Below, one piece after another: positions 9,109-18,364 of a stretch of 64,000 nucleotides of DNA (position 1 is its first letter; each line of letters opens with the position of its first letter). Location: NCBI GenBank assembly GCA_946803585.1, contig CAMPEQ010000007.1, positions 94,451 through 158,450 of the forward strand, in the 5' to 3' direction. The notes beneath the pieces were generated by a model. That model saw only the letters and a list, made by a program, of their open reading frames with translations. It was not told where the DNA came from and did not search any database. Made by a program: the position numbers and the translations under genes. This DNA is from an uncultured Actinomycetes bacterium (GTDB taxonomy: Bacteria > Actinomycetota > Actinomycetes > S36-B12 > UBA10799).

Positions 9109-9651
9109 CTATGAGTCGATGGAAATCAGTTGAACGACAAACACCAGGGTGCCCTCGCCTGGGTAGGCAAGGGCCTCGGGAACAACCAAGATTCGCTCCC
9201 CGCCGGCCTTCATGCCGGGGATTCCCTGCTGCCAGGCCGGGATCAGACCCTGCAGGTTCGAGGAGAACGGCTGGGTATCGAACGACGCCTCCATCTTTTG
9301 TCCGGTTAGCGCACTGGCAAGGTAGTAGTTCACGGTGACGTCATCCGTCGCGGTGACGTCCTTGCCCTTTCCAACCGTGATGTCTTCGGTCGACAGTTCG
9401 GATGCCTCCGAGGGGACCGGGAACGTAACGGTCATGTTCTTGCCGATGTTCTCGACCTTGACATCTGTCGCTTTAAGATTCGTTGTCTTGAACTCTCCGC
9501 TAGCGGCCGATGATTCTGCCGTTGCCGAAGCGGAAGCTGACTCGGTTGATGAGCCATCCGAGGACCCAGAGGTGCTCGAGCAGGCCCCAAGGGCCAAGGC
9601 GAGAGCGGCTGTGGCGGAAATCGTTGCAATGCGAACCCTGGTCGAAGTCAT
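9109..9651 (-). CDS. FKBP-type peptidyl-prolyl isomerase lipoprotein
   Basis: A 180-residue secreted lipoprotein. The signal peptide ends in the lipobox LALGAC, followed by a Ser/Ala/Thr-rich linker to about residue 52. The C-terminal 85 residues form an FKBP domain: VTVNYYLASALTGQKMEASF, then GLIPAWQQGIPGMKAGGERI and FVVQLISID. It should catalyse prolyl isomerisation outside the membrane. FKBP genes are often found in the actinobacterial proteasome neighbourhood, although this product acts on the other side of the membrane. It sits 72 bases after pafA and directly before pafBC. Confidence 0.88.
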   Translation of the reverse strand: MTSTRVRIATISATAALALALGACSSTSGSSDGSSTESASASATAESSAASGEFKTTNLKATDVKVENIGKNMTVTFPVPSEASELSTEDITVGKGKDVTATDDVTVNYYLASALTGQKMEASFDTQPFSSNLQGLIPAWQQGIPGMKAGGERILVVPEALAYPGEGTLVFVVQLISIDS

Positions 9652-9723
9652 CTGTGGATGATAGCCCCGACGGGGGTGATTGGTTGGTAGCGGGCGCGCA
9701 GCGTTTCGGTAAAAGGGCTGGCG

Positions 9724-11094
9724 TCACATACCCGAGATCAGCCGCTCGACCCGCTCATCTACGGACCGGAACGGGTCTTTGCAGAGCACAGTTCGGGCAG
9801 CTTGATCGTTGAGTTTGAGATGGACCCAGTCAACAGTGAAGTCCCGGCGCTTCTCTTGAGCGCGCTTAATGAACTCCCCCCGTAGTTTCGCTCGCGTGGT
9901 CTGGGGTGGGATTGACTTGGCAGCAAACACATCGATATCAGCCGAGACCCTGGCTGCCAATCCATTGCGCTCGAGGAGGTAGTACAAACCACGCGTGCGA
10001 GTGATGTCGTGGTAGGCCAGATCTAGTTGAGCGATACGGGGATTTGAAAGATCCATATTGTGCTTGTTCATGTAGCGCTCGATTAGTCGTAGCTTCATTG
10101 CCCAATCGATCTCGGTATCGATCTGACTCAGGTCGTTGGCGGAGACGGCCTTTAGGGTCCGCTGCCACAGATCCACAGTTCTAAAGGGAATCGAGTCCGG
10201 CTCATCTAGCAAGCCTTCAGATTCGGCGAACCCGCGCACTCGTTCGAAGTACTCCGTTTGAATATCCAGCGCGGACATCGACTTACCGTTGGCTAGTCGA
10301 ACAGTCCGGCGCCCTGTCTGATCGTGGCTAATCTCGCGGATTGCTCGGATCGGGTTCTCTAGAGTGAGATCTCGCATCGTGCGCCCGGCCTCAAGCATCC
10401 GCAGGACAAGATCGGCCGATCCCAGCTTGAGCATCGTCGTTGTCTCGCTCATATTCGAGTCGCCAACAATCACGTGCAGGCGCCGGAACCGTTCAGCGTC
10501 GGCGTGAGGTTCGTCGCGAGTATTGATAATCGGGCGAGATCGGGTCGTGGCGCTAGAGACGCCCTCCCAGATGTGGTCGGCTCGCTGACTCACGCAGTAG
10601 ACCGCGCCCCTTGGAGTTGGCACAACTTTGCCAGCACCACAAATGATCTGGCGAGAAACCAGAAAGGGAATAAGCGCGTCGGCTAGGCGCCCGAACTCAC
10701 CTTGTCGGGAGATGAGGAAGTTCTCATGGCAACCGTATGAGTTGCCAGCTGAGTCAGTGTTGTTCTTGAAGAGATAGATATCCCCGGTTATCCCCTCCTC
10801 GGAGAGCCGCTTCTGCGCGTCAACTACTAGACCCTCGAGAATCCGCTCCCCCGCCTTGTCGTGGACAACCGTGGCAATGACGTCGTCACACTCCGGTGTT
10901 GCGTATTCCGGATGACTGCCCACGTCGAGGTAGAGGCGTGCGCCGTTACGAAGAAAGACGTTAGATGACCGACCCCAAGAGACAACTCGACGAAATAGGT
11001 ACCTCGCGACTTCGTCAGGTGAGAGTCGGCGTTGACCCTTGAACGTACAGGTCACGCCATATTCGGTCTCTATCCCGAAGATGCGCCGATCCAT
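9724..11094 (-). CDS. pafA: Pup-protein ligase PafA
   Basis: The sole E3-like enzyme of pupylation, 456 residues. It uses ATP to phosphorylate the C-terminal Glu of Pup and joins it to substrate lysines. The glutamine-synthetase-like fold is marked by [11 protein letters not shown] at the N-terminus and by [19 protein letters not shown], whose Asp matches the catalytic base of the family. It lacks the Dop-loop insertion, which separates it from the paralogue at 13043-14560. It lies 9 bases after prcA in the run pup-prcB-prcA-pafA. Because Pup here already ends in Glu, PafA could use it without prior deamidation. Confidence 0.96.
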   Translation of the reverse strand: MDRRIFGIETEYGVTCTFKGQRRLSPDEVARYLFRRVVSWGRSSNVFLRNGARLYLDVGSHPEYATPECDDVIATVVHDKAGERILEGLVVDAQKRLSEEGITGDIYLFKNNTDSAGNSYGCHENFLISRQGEFGRLADALIPFLVSRQIICGAGKVVPTPRGAVYCVSQRADHIWEGVSSATTRSRPIINTRDEPHADAERFRRLHVIVGDSNMSETTTMLKLGSADLVLRMLEAGRTMRDLTLENPIRAIREISHDQTGRRTVRLANGKSMSALDIQTEYFERVRGFAESEGLLDEPDSIPFRTVDLWQRTLKAVSANDLSQIDTEIDWAMKLRLIERYMNKHNMDLSNPRIAQLDLAYHDITRTRGLYYLLERNGLAARVSADIDVFAAKSIPPQTTRAKLRGEFIKRAQEKRRDFTVDWVHLKLNDQAARTVLCKDPFRSVDERVERLISGM

Positions 11095-11103
11095 GCCCCC
11101 ACC

Positions 11104-11814
11104 CTACGGTGAGAGGAGCTCCGTGAGCTGATTACCGACGATGCGTTTGAACTTGCGTCGTGGCCGATTGCGATCCAAGACCGCAACTTCTAGCTCTTCC
11201 GCCGTGAGGATCCGGGATTCGCCGTTGGGCTCTCCCGCGCTCGCGCTGTTCTTTGATAGCTCCTTGACCGCCAAGCGCACGGCGGCGGGCAGATTAAGGT
11301 CATCGTTCCAGTGATCTGCCAACGCGGCGCTGATCGCGTCTGCGGACCCACCCATCGCAACGAAGCCGTGTTCGTCAGCGACAGAGCCATCGAAGGTTAG
11401 GCGATAGAGCTGGTCGTCGCTAGCCTCGCTTCCGACCTCCGCCACCACAATCTCAACCTCGTATGGTTTGGGTGCCTCGGTGAATACATTGCCTAGAGTC
11501 TGGGCATAGGCATTAGCCAGACTCCTCGAAGTGACGTCCGAACGGTCATAGGCGAACCCGCGCATGTCGGCAAAACGAACCCCTGCCTGCCGCAGATTCT
11601 CAAACTCGTTGTACTTGCCCACCGCGGCAAAAGCGATGCGGTCGTAGATCTCGCTGATCTTGTGTAGCGCGCGGCTGGGATTCTCGGCCACGAAGGCGAT
11701 GCCATCTGCGTACTGCAAGACGATCACCGAACGGCCACGACCGATCCCTTTCCGGGCGTAGTCGGCCTTGTCTTTGATGAGCTGTTCGGGTGCGACGTAG
11801 AACGGCATCGTCAT
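11104..11814 (-). CDS. prcA: proteasome alpha subunit PrcA
   Basis: The alpha-ring subunit of the 20S core, 236 residues. The N-terminal gate segment and helix H0 ([20 protein letters not shown]) are followed by the proteasome fold ([10 protein letters not shown]). There is no catalytic Thr after a propeptide, as expected for alpha subunits. Its start overlaps the prcB stop by four bases (ATGA), indicating translational coupling; ATG at 11808 is an alternative start. The alpha ring accepts the C-terminal tail of the ARC ATPase encoded at 15599-17275. Confidence 0.95.
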   Translation of the reverse strand: MTMPFYVAPEQLIKDKADYARKGIGRGRSVIVLQYADGIAFVAENPSRALHKISEIYDRIAFAAVGKYNEFENLRQAGVRFADMRGFAYDRSDVTSRSLANAYAQTLGNVFTEAPKPYEVEIVVAEVGSEASDDQLYRLTFDGSVADEHGFVAMGGSADAISAALADHWNDDLNLPAAVRLAVKELSKNSASAGEPNGESRILTAEELEVAVLDRNRPRRKFKRIVGNQLTELLSP

Positions 11815-12677
11815 TTGGAGTCACCCCGAGAGGTCGGCAAGTCTGCGGTTGGTCCATCTGGAGAGGTAGATCTGGCGTTCACGACCCGATGAACGAACTC
11901 GGCCATCTCTGACTCGGAGAACTTCCGATCGCCATCGCCGTCAACCGCGACGACAATCGGATAGATACGACGGAATAGATCAGGTCCGCCGGTCGCGGAA
12001 TCGTCATCTGCTGCGTCGTAGAGCGCTTCGACACAAGCGGTCACTGCTTCATCCTGAGTTAGGTCGGACCGATAGAGCTTCTTCAACGATCCGCGCGCAA
12101 ACACCGAACCCGAGCCCACCGCGAAGAACGAGTGCTCCTCGTAACGGCCTCCAGTTACGTCGTAGGAGAAGATCCGGCCGTTGCTCCCCCGCGGATCGTA
12201 GCCAGCAAAGAGCGGGACGACCGCCAACCCTTGCATGGCCATTGCGAGATTACTGCGCAGCAGAGTTGAGAGGCGGTTTGCCTTTCCCTCAACTGACAAC
12301 GGCGCACCCTCCATCTTCTCGTAGTGCTCGAGTTCCACTTGGAAGGTTCGTACGAGCTCGATGGCAAGGCCAGCCGCACCGGCAATACCGACAACCGAGA
12401 ACTCGTCCGTTGCGAATACCTTCTCGATATCTCGCTGGGCAATCATGTTTCCTGCCGTTGCGCGACGGTCCCCAGCCATCACTACTCCGCCGGGGTAGGT
12501 AAGCGCAACGATTGTCGTTCCGTGTGGAACACCCTCGAGTGGGAAGGTCGACGTCATTGGCTCTACTCGAGATACATCACGGTGCCCGGTTCGACTGAGT
12601 TGATCAAGAAATTCGGAGAACGACGAGGTTGCGGCATTCAGATATGGATCTGGAAAGCTAGGAGACGTTGACGCCAC
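11811..12677 (-). CDS. prcB: proteasome beta subunit PrcB
   Basis: The catalytic beta subunit, 288 residues including a propeptide of about 53. Autocleavage at GVPHG/TTIV would expose the N-terminal threonine. Counting from that Thr, the expected catalytic residues are present: Thr1, Asp17 (in MAGDRR) and Lys33 (in RDIEKVF). It lies 5 bases after pup and overlaps prcA by 4 bases, giving the conserved pup-prcB-prcA order. The core degrades pupylated proteins delivered by ARC. Confidence 0.96.
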   Translation of the reverse strand: MASTSPSFPDPYLNAATSSFSEFLDQLSRTGHRDVSRVEPMTSTFPLEGVPHGTTIVALTYPGGVVMAGDRRATAGNMIAQRDIEKVFATDEFSVVGIAGAAGLAIELVRTFQVELEHYEKMEGAPLSVEGKANRLSTLLRSNLAMAMQGLAVVPLFAGYDPRGSNGRIFSYDVTGGRYEEHSFFAVGSGSVFARGSLKKLYRSDLTQDEAVTACVEALYDAADDDSATGGPDLFRRIYPIVVAVDGDGDRKFSESEMAEFVHRVVNARSTSPDGPTADLPTSRGDSK

Positions 12678-12682
12678 GAGGC

Positions 12683-12886
12683 CTACTCACCGCCCTTTTG
12701 GACGAACGATGAGACGAACTCTGCTGCATTCTCCTCGAGCACTCCATCGATCTCGTCAAGGATGTCGTCAACATCTGTATCTAGCTGCTCCTTGCGTGCG
12801 GCGACTGCCGTACCGTCGGCGGCCTCCGGCTCTGGGGCTTCATCTTCCGACCGCGAGGATCCCTTTCGCTGTTGTTCGCTAGCCAC
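12683..12886 (-). CDS. pup: prokaryotic ubiquitin-like protein Pup
   Basis: The 67-residue protein tag. The helical ARC-binding part is [19 protein letters not shown] and the C-terminus is FVQKGGE. A longer reading exists to 12952, but the GTG at 12886 is chosen because it gives a normal Pup N-terminus ([10 protein letters not shown]) and sits 7 bases after a strong GGAGG site. The last codon is GAG, so Pup is made with its final Glu rather than the Gln found in mycobacteria, and it can be ligated without Dop deamidation. The N-terminal half is acidic and disordered, as usual. Confidence 0.96.
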   Translation of the reverse strand: MASEQQRKGSSRSEDEAPEPEAADGTAVAARKEQLDTDVDDILDEIDGVLEENAAEFVSSFVQKGGE

Positions 12887-12893
12887 TTTTTGA

Positions 12894-12898
12894 CCTCC
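12894..12898 (-). promoter_or_regulatory. Shine-Dalgarno site of pup
   Basis: The minus strand reads GGAGG here, 7 bases before the GTG at 12886. It decides the pup start over the longer in-frame reading that begins at 12952. Confidence 0.8.
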
Positions 12899-12969
12899 GT
12901 CTAGGTTCGCTCGCGAGCCCGCCTGCTCCGCTACTCGCGGATGCAACCGCATCTCCTAGAGCCTATCCC

Positions 12970-12986
12970 GCGATCGGGGCGATCGC
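12970..12986 (-). other. perfect stem-loop in the dop-pup spacer
   Basis: Two 7-base arms (GCGATCG and CGATCGC) flank a 3-base loop. An outer pair of arms, GCCTAT at 12961-12966 and ATAGGC at 12996-13001, could extend it. It lies in the 156-base gap between the dop stop and the pup start. No T-run follows on either strand, so a classical intrinsic terminator is unlikely. It may act as an mRNA-processing or stabilising element for the downstream pup-prcBA message; this is inference. Confidence 0.5.
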
Positions 12987-13042
12987 CTAGGTCGAATAGG
13001 CAAAGCCCGCGCCGATCGGCTGATCCTGCCGTGTGCCGATCC

Positions 13043-14560
13043 CTATTGAACGGTACGCAGTGCAATCAGTAGATCTTTAGCTGTTGGGCAATCATTCAGT
13101 AAGGCGCTGACATGATCGCGGGTGCCGCGCAGCGGATCGAGGGTGGGAACTCGTTGTAGTGAAGGTTGCCCTTGAACATCAAAGACGACCGAATCCCACG
13201 AGGCTGCCGCGATGGACTCTGGATACCGGCGCAGGCACTCGCCTCGAAACCATGCGCGCGTGTCCGGCGGAGGATCTGTTACTGCTCGTTGTATCTGCTC
13301 GTCGGTAGTTAGTCGCTGCAAGCTCCCACGCCGTTCAAGTTTGCGGGCTAGCCCCTTGCCTTCTGTTAAGTCGCTGTACTGAAGGTCAACTAGTTGGAGT
13401 CGCGGATCAGTCCAACTCAAGCCGTCACGCCGCCGATAGCCATTGAGTAGTTGGAGCTTGGCGACCCAATCAAGCTCGGTAGCTAGCGCCATTGGGTCGG
13501 CTTCGAGCTGGTCGATAACCCTTAGCCATTGTGCAATGACGTCTCTAGTTTGCTCATCGCTTTGATCGCCTTCTCTACTTTCGATGAAGCTGGCGACCCG
13601 TTCCGCGTAGCTGCGCTGCACCTCCAACGCCGTCATCTTGCGTCCATCAGCGAGTTCAAGTTTCTGCGTTAGGTCCGGATCATGGGAGACCTGGTGGATC
13701 TGCTCAACTGGATCAGCGAGCGAGAGGTCATCGAGCGTGACCCCGGCTTCAATCAACTCCAGGACCAGGGAGGTCGTTCCCATCTTCAAATACGTCGCGA
13801 GGTCAGACAGATTCGCATCACCCACAATCACATGCAGACGGCGATGGAACTGTGGGTCGGCGTGGGGCTCATCGCGTGTATTGATTATTGGCCGCTTGAG
13901 AGTGGTCTCGAGCCCAACCTCTACCTCGAAGAAGTCAGCCCGAGAACTAAGTTGGAACCCATCGGTGCGCCCGTCTTGACCGCGGCCGACCCTGCCAGAT
14001 CCCACGATCACTTGGCGAGTGACAAAGAACGGCAACAGTCCCGTGGTGATATCGGCGAATGGCGTTGAGCGGTTCATCAAGTAGTTCTCGTGGGTACCGT
14101 ATGAGGCGCCCTTGTTATCTGTGTTGTTCTTGTAGAGCCGGATCTGCGGCGCACCTGGTGTGAGCCGAGCGAGTTCTGCCGCCTTGGCCATCACCAGCTC
14201 ACCGGCTCTGTCGTAGATGACGGCATCTAGTGGTGTGAGGACTTCCGGACTGGAGTACTCCGGGTGTGCGTGGTCGACGTAGAACCGGGCACCGTTGGTG
14301 AGAACGGAGTTGGCCATACCGAAGTCATCGTCGGTCAACTGGGAGGGGTCAGCGTCCGCCCGGGAGAGATCAAATCCCCGCGCGTCACGAAGTGGTGTCT
14401 CTTCGTCGTAGTCCCACCTGGTCTTGGCGGCTGCACCAGGAAGTTGGCTGGCATAGGCATTGACAACTTGAGATGAAGCCAGCATCGAGTTGACGTTCGG
14501 GTGGCCAGGCACCGAGATTCCGTACTCGGTTTCGATCCCCATGACTCGAGTGACGCCCAT
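13043..14560 (-). CDS. dop: Dop, depupylase / Pup deamidase
   Basis: The PafA paralogue that removes Pup from substrates, 505 residues. Family marks are [15 protein letters not shown] at the N-terminus and [18 protein letters not shown], with the conserved Asp. Between them is the acidic Dop loop (around [15 protein letters not shown]), which PafA lacks. With a Pup that already ends in Glu, its remaining job would be depupylation. It is separated from pup by 156 bases and follows dsbB by 28 bases. The ATG at 14560 is preferred over the internal ATG at 14542 because actinobacterial Dop proteins carry the short leading peptide. Confidence 0.95.
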   Translation of the reverse strand: MGVTRVMGIETEYGISVPGHPNVNSMLASSQVVNAYASQLPGAAAKTRWDYDEETPLRDARGFDLSRADADPSQLTDDDFGMANSVLTNGARFYVDHAHPEYSSPEVLTPLDAVIYDRAGELVMAKAAELARLTPGAPQIRLYKNNTDNKGASYGTHENYLMNRSTPFADITTGLLPFFVTRQVIVGSGRVGRGQDGRTDGFQLSSRADFFEVEVGLETTLKRPIINTRDEPHADPQFHRRLHVIVGDANLSDLATYLKMGTTSLVLELIEAGVTLDDLSLADPVEQIHQVSHDPDLTQKLELADGRKMTALEVQRSYAERVASFIESREGDQSDEQTRDVIAQWLRVIDQLEADPMALATELDWVAKLQLLNGYRRRDGLSWTDPRLQLVDLQYSDLTEGKGLARKLERRGSLQRLTTDEQIQRAVTDPPPDTRAWFRGECLRRYPESIAAASWDSVVFDVQGQPSLQRVPTLDPLRGTRDHVSALLNDCPTAKDLLIALRTVQ

Positions 14561-14588
14561 GACGCCACCCTAGCCGTGAGGTCGCGGG

Positions 14589-15251
14589 CTAGTTCTTGAT
14601 CCCCAAGTCGTAGAGCAACTCATAGCGAGACGGATCATCGGGAAGTACCCAGTTGAAGCCTTGTTCCGTGAAGATCAGGATTACGTTGATGATCACGATG
14701 GCGATAAAGATCCAAATAAGGATCCGGCTGATCCACAGGCTAGCTGCGCCCTTTGGCATGACTGGGAACGTTTGCTTGGTCAAGGTGAGCATGACCGCGC
14801 TGTAGACCAAAACCACGAAGAAGGTGACGAGCGCCCAAGTGTAGAGGTGCAGGCCGAGGAGTGGATCGCCATAGCCAGGGTCATCAGGCTGGATATGCAG
14901 AAGAACTTGCCGCGTAGAGACCAGCGTGCCCAGCAGCGCGCCAATCATCATGAGGCCGAACGTTCGCGCGTACTTGTCGGGAGTCAGCAGACCCTTGCGG
15001 GCCAATCCCACAACCCAGGTGGCCGCGATTGCCACCAGGATCATGCAGAACCGTTGAAGGGTACACAGCGGGCATGGCAGATCGCCCTGGCTGAACTGAA
15101 TGAAGATCGCGCTGGCGATTACTCCGGCGTAGCCAACGGCCACGACATGTGGGAACCAGAACCCAACGTAGTTCCAGAATCCTGGGGCTGGAGTTGCTTC
15201 GGATTGTTCGATGGGTGCGCCGTCGGTACTAGGCGTTGTCGTATCGCTCAT
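14589..15251 (-). CDS. DsbB-like disulfide bond formation membrane protein
   Basis: A 220-residue membrane protein with about five hydrophobic helices. The motif LPCPLCTLQRFCMI matches the quinone-proximal CxxC of DsbB-family thiol oxidases, which pass electrons from a disulfide-forming partner to quinone. In contrast to E. coli DsbB, I see no second cysteine pair in the later external loop; only a third Cys (RFCMI) follows. The start is one base after the stop of a 52-residue DUF5993 gene, so the two are coupled. DsbB-DUF5993 pairs occur in other actinobacteria. The partner oxidant (DsbA or VKOR type) is not in this window. Confidence 0.78.
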   Translation of the reverse strand: MSDTTTPSTDGAPIEQSEATPAPGFWNYVGFWFPHVVAVGYAGVIASAIFIQFSQGDLPCPLCTLQRFCMILVAIAATWVVGLARKGLLTPDKYARTFGLMMIGALLGTLVSTRQVLLHIQPDDPGYGDPLLGLHLYTWALVTFFVVLVYSAVMLTLTKQTFPVMPKGAASLWISRILIWIFIAIVIINVILIFTEQGFNWVLPDDPSRYELLYDLGIKN

Positions 15252-15252
15252 A

Positions 15253-15411
15253 TCAGAAGCTCAAATCCAGTGCGGAGGAGACATGGTAGTTGAAGAGCAG
15301 TGCCGTGAGGACGACACCGAGAAGGAATACCGGGACGACAATCTTGGCCGGCGCTCCCTTCATCGCAAAAATGGCTCCAACCAGGAGCACGATGAGAATG
15401 ATGGTGTCCAC
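15253..15411 (-). CDS. DUF5993-like small membrane protein
   Basis: A 52-residue gene read directly from the minus strand. It starts with GTG at 15411 (MDTIILIVLLVGAIFAMKG), has two hydrophobic segments separated by KGAPAKI, and ends ALDLSF followed by TGA. Its stop lies one base from the ATG of the dsbB-like gene, which strongly suggests translational coupling. Size, topology and neighbour match DUF5993 proteins that accompany DsbB homologues in actinobacteria. The function is unknown; it may be a small subunit or assembly factor of the thiol oxidase. Confidence 0.7.
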   Translation of the reverse strand: MDTIILIVLLVGAIFAMKGAPAKIVVPVFLLGVVLTALLFNYHVSSALDLSF

Positions 15412-15598
15412 TGTCTACCCTTCCGACGATAACGACCTAAGTCAGCGGGGAATGTCTATCAGTTTGGGAGGGGCGATGCCCGATTTATCCCCAAAGGGCG
15501 GCATTTGGACGGCAGTTAACTGCGGCATGTGCGGAACACGGGACAAGCGGCACAGACAACAAATGACCTAGGTCCTGAGCGGAGCCGACGTGCGCCAC

Positions 15599-17275
15599 TC
15601 AGAGGTATTGGCCGGTATTTGCAACTGTGTCGATCGAGCGTCCGGCTTCTTTTCCCTTCTTGCCCTGAATGAGGGTCCGAATGAAAATGATCCGCTCGCC
15701 CTTCTTCCCCGAGATACGAGCCCAGTCATCTGGGTTCGTCGTGTTTGGGAGATCCTCGTTCTCTCTAAACTCGTCAACGCACGCCGAGAGCAAGTGGTTC
15801 ACGCGAATGCCCTTGTGGCCGGTGTCCAAGAAGTCCTTGATGGCTGACTTTTTGGCACGAGCAACGACATTCTCGATCATCGCCCCAGAGTTAAAGTCCT
15901 TGAAGTACAGGACCTCTTTGTCACCGTCGGCGTAGGTCACCTCAAGGAATCGATTCTCGTCATCTTCGGTGTACATCCGCTCCACTCCGCGGTGGACCAT
16001 CTCTTGCACTGTGAGGTCGGGATCGTTGCCGTTGGCACGCAGGTCTTCTTCGTGTAGCGGCAGGTCAGACGTGAGATAGATCGACATAATGTCGGCCGCA
16101 GCCTGCGCGTCCGGCCGCTCGATCTTAATCTTCACGTCCAGCCTTCCGGGGCGCAGAATTGCTGGGTCAATCATGTCTTCTCGGTTCGAGGCGCCGATCA
16201 CAATCACGTTCTCGAGACCCTCAACACCATCAATCTCAGAGAGTAGCTGCGGGACGATCGTGTTCTCGACGTCGCTGGATACCCCAGTGCCGCGAGTACG
16301 GAACAGTGAGTCCATCTCGTCAAAGAAGACGATGACAGGCATTCCTTCGCTCGCCTTCTCTCGGGCGCGTTGGAACACCAGTCGAATGTGGCGTTCTGTC
16401 TCTCCGACGTACTTGTTAAGTAACTCTGGGCCCTTGATATTGAGGAAGAACGATCGATGCTGATCGGTACCTTCTTTAGCGGCGACCTTCTTTGCTAGCG
16501 AGTTCGCAACCGCCTTGGCGATCAGCGTCTTTCCGCAGCCGGGTGGGCCATAGAGCAGGATCCCCTTCGGGGCCCGGAGTTTGTGCTCGGCATAGAGGTC
16601 GGCGTGCAAGTACGGGAGTTCGACGGCGTCGCGGATTGCCTCGATCTGCGGGCCGAGACCACCGATGTCTTCGTAGTCGATATCAGGGACCTCTTCAAGA
16701 ACGAGTTCCTCGACTTCCGCCTTTGGAATCCGCTCGTAAACATATCCCGATCGAGACTCCATGAGCAGGGAGTCGCCGGCCCGAATTGGTTCGTCGATAA
16801 GGGGCGCAGCAAGTAGAACAACGCGTTCTTCATCGGTCCGGCCGACAACGAGTGCACGCTCGCGGTCTTCTAGAACCTCTTTGAGTGTGACGATCTCGCC
16901 CTGGCGCTCAAACCCACATGCAGCGACGACGTTCATCGCCTCGTTGAGCATCACTTCCTGGCCGGGCTGAAGATTCTCTGCCCCGACGGAGGGACTGACC
17001 GTTACGCGCATCTTGCGGCCGCTCGTGACGATGTCAGCCGTGCCATCGTCGTAGTTGTCGAGAAAGACGGCGTATCCGCTTGGCGGCTCAGCGAGGCGGT
17101 CAACTTCAGCCTTGAGGTCGATTATCTGTTCGCGAGCGATGCGCAACGTATCGGCAAGGCGTTCTGAGCGCAGTTGCGCGCTGTTCAGTTGTCGACGAAC
17201 TTCGTCTAGGTCACCTTCGGTAACTCGCGGGCGACCGTCTGGACGCGGCGTTCCGTATCCGTCATCAGGTGACAT
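15599..17275 (-). CDS. arc: proteasome-associated AAA ATPase ARC/Mpa
   Basis: The hexameric unfoldase that recruits pupylated proteins, 558 residues. An N-terminal coiled coil (about 18-62) binds Pup. Two OB-type domains lie at about 65-190, then the AAA module with Walker A GPPGCGKT (243-250) and Walker B FFDEMD (317-322). The protein ends in GQYL, the C-terminal tail that docks into the PrcA ring and opens the gate. It lies upstream of the DUF5993-dsbB-dop genes, with a 187-base gap that may hold a second promoter. All key motifs look intact. Confidence 0.96.
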   Translation of the reverse strand: MSPDDGYGTPRPDGRPRVTEGDLDEVRRQLNSAQLRSERLADTLRIAREQIIDLKAEVDRLAEPPSGYAVFLDNYDDGTADIVTSGRKMRVTVSPSVGAENLQPGQEVMLNEAMNVVAACGFERQGEIVTLKEVLEDRERALVVGRTDEERVVLLAAPLIDEPIRAGDSLLMESRSGYVYERIPKAEVEELVLEEVPDIDYEDIGGLGPQIEAIRDAVELPYLHADLYAEHKLRAPKGILLYGPPGCGKTLIAKAVANSLAKKVAAKEGTDQHRSFFLNIKGPELLNKYVGETERHIRLVFQRAREKASEGMPVIVFFDEMDSLFRTRGTGVSSDVENTIVPQLLSEIDGVEGLENVIVIGASNREDMIDPAILRPGRLDVKIKIERPDAQAAADIMSIYLTSDLPLHEEDLRANGNDPDLTVQEMVHRGVERMYTEDDENRFLEVTYADGDKEVLYFKDFNSGAMIENVVARAKKSAIKDFLDTGHKGIRVNHLLSACVDEFRENEDLPNTTNPDDWARISGKKGERIIFIRTLIQGKKGKEAGRSIDTVANTGQYL

Positions 17276-17368
17276 AGGTGACCTCCGTTGCCCGCTCGGC
17301 TGGTTACCCGCCGAAGAGTTTCTGCCTAAGTCCTTCGACCCTACTCTGCCTTCGTTGCTGTTGGGGCG

Positions 17369-18298
17369 CTACTTGGGTGTGGCCTTACCATCTGCTTGTT
17401 CGGCCTGTTCTTTCTGTTTGGCCACATGCGCCTGCCAGTCTTGGCCGTACGCGCCCTTTGAGGGACGCGATCGTTTGGGCGGCAACTCCACACCGTCCGC
17501 CAAACGCCTCGTTGTCACGAGGAAGCCGGTATGCCCAATCATCCGGTGGTTGGGACGAACGGCTAGACCCTCTACATGCCAGCTTCGAAGCAGCGTCTCG
17601 GTCGATTCCGGCTCCGTCCACCCTCCGTGGCCTCGAAGTTCCTCGACAATCCGCGAAAGCTGGGTGGTGGTTGCCACGTAGACGCACAAGACGCCCCCCG
17701 GCCGCATCGCGGTATGTACCGCACTTACGCACTCCCACGGTGCGAGCATGTCCAGCACTGCGCGGTCGACATTGGTATCGGCTAGCTCTGTAGCGAGATC
17801 GCCAACGGTTATCTCCCAGGCCGGGTGAGGTTGGCCAAAGGTTCGCTCGACGTTTGCCGCCGCGATCTTGGCGAAGTCTTCCCGACGCTCGAACGAGTGG
17901 ACACGCCCCGAATCGCCGACGGCCCTTAGTAGGGAGCAGGTCATCGCTCCTGAACCAGCGCCGGCCTCAATCACCGTGGCACCTGGGTAGATATCGGCGA
18001 GACCCACGATCAGTGCGGCGTCTTTGGGATAGATCACCGTGGCTCCGCGCGGCATCGAGAGGACTAGATCTCGTAGCAAGGGTCGTTGTGCCAGGTACTT
18101 AGTGCCGTTCGTTGAGCTCGCAACGACTCCTTCTGGACCATCGAGCAGGTCGTCGTGGGCTATTGCGCCCTTCGCAGTATGAAAGGACTTGCCGCGTTCC
18201 AGCGTAATCGTGTGCATTCGACCCTTGGGGTCGGTGAGTTGAACGAGGTCCCCGGGTTGCAGAGGTCCAGATCGAAGTTCGGAGCCAATCGCAGTCAT
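17369..18298 (-). CDS. trmI: tRNA (adenine58-N1)-methyltransferase TrmI
   Basis: A SAM-dependent enzyme of 309 residues that makes m1A58 in the T-loop of tRNA. The SAM-binding motif is EAGAGSGAMTC, followed by RREDFAKIA and later AVLDMLAPWECV. An N-terminal beta domain (PGDLVQLTDPKGRMHTITL) is typical of bacterial TrmI. The gene sits directly upstream of arc, the conserved actinobacterial order. ATG at 18298 is chosen; GTG at 18304 would add two residues. The C-terminus is rich in Lys and Gln. Confidence 0.92.
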   Translation of the reverse strand: MTAIGSELRSGPLQPGDLVQLTDPKGRMHTITLERGKSFHTAKGAIAHDDLLDGPEGVVASSTNGTKYLAQRPLLRDLVLSMPRGATVIYPKDAALIVGLADIYPGATVIEAGAGSGAMTCSLLRAVGDSGRVHSFERREDFAKIAAANVERTFGQPHPAWEITVGDLATELADTNVDRAVLDMLAPWECVSAVHTAMRPGGVLCVYVATTTQLSRIVEELRGHGGWTEPESTETLLRSWHVEGLAVRPNHRMIGHTGFLVTTRRLADGVELPPKRSRPSKGAYGQDWQAHVAKQKEQAEQADGKATPK

Positions 18299-18364
18299 GG
18301 GCACTGACCCTAGTCTGCGCGCGTTGGGCGTCGATTGTCAGCGCCACCTCGTAGCCTTGAGACC

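Noticed and set aside
14661-15293. 210-codon plus-strand ORF over dsbB
   Set aside because: Shadow of a membrane-protein gene on the other strand; highly charged, no family signs.
17055-17681. 208-codon plus-strand ORF across the arc/trmI junction
   Set aside because: Spans the ends of two real genes on the opposite strand, Ser/Arg-rich as typical of shadow frames.
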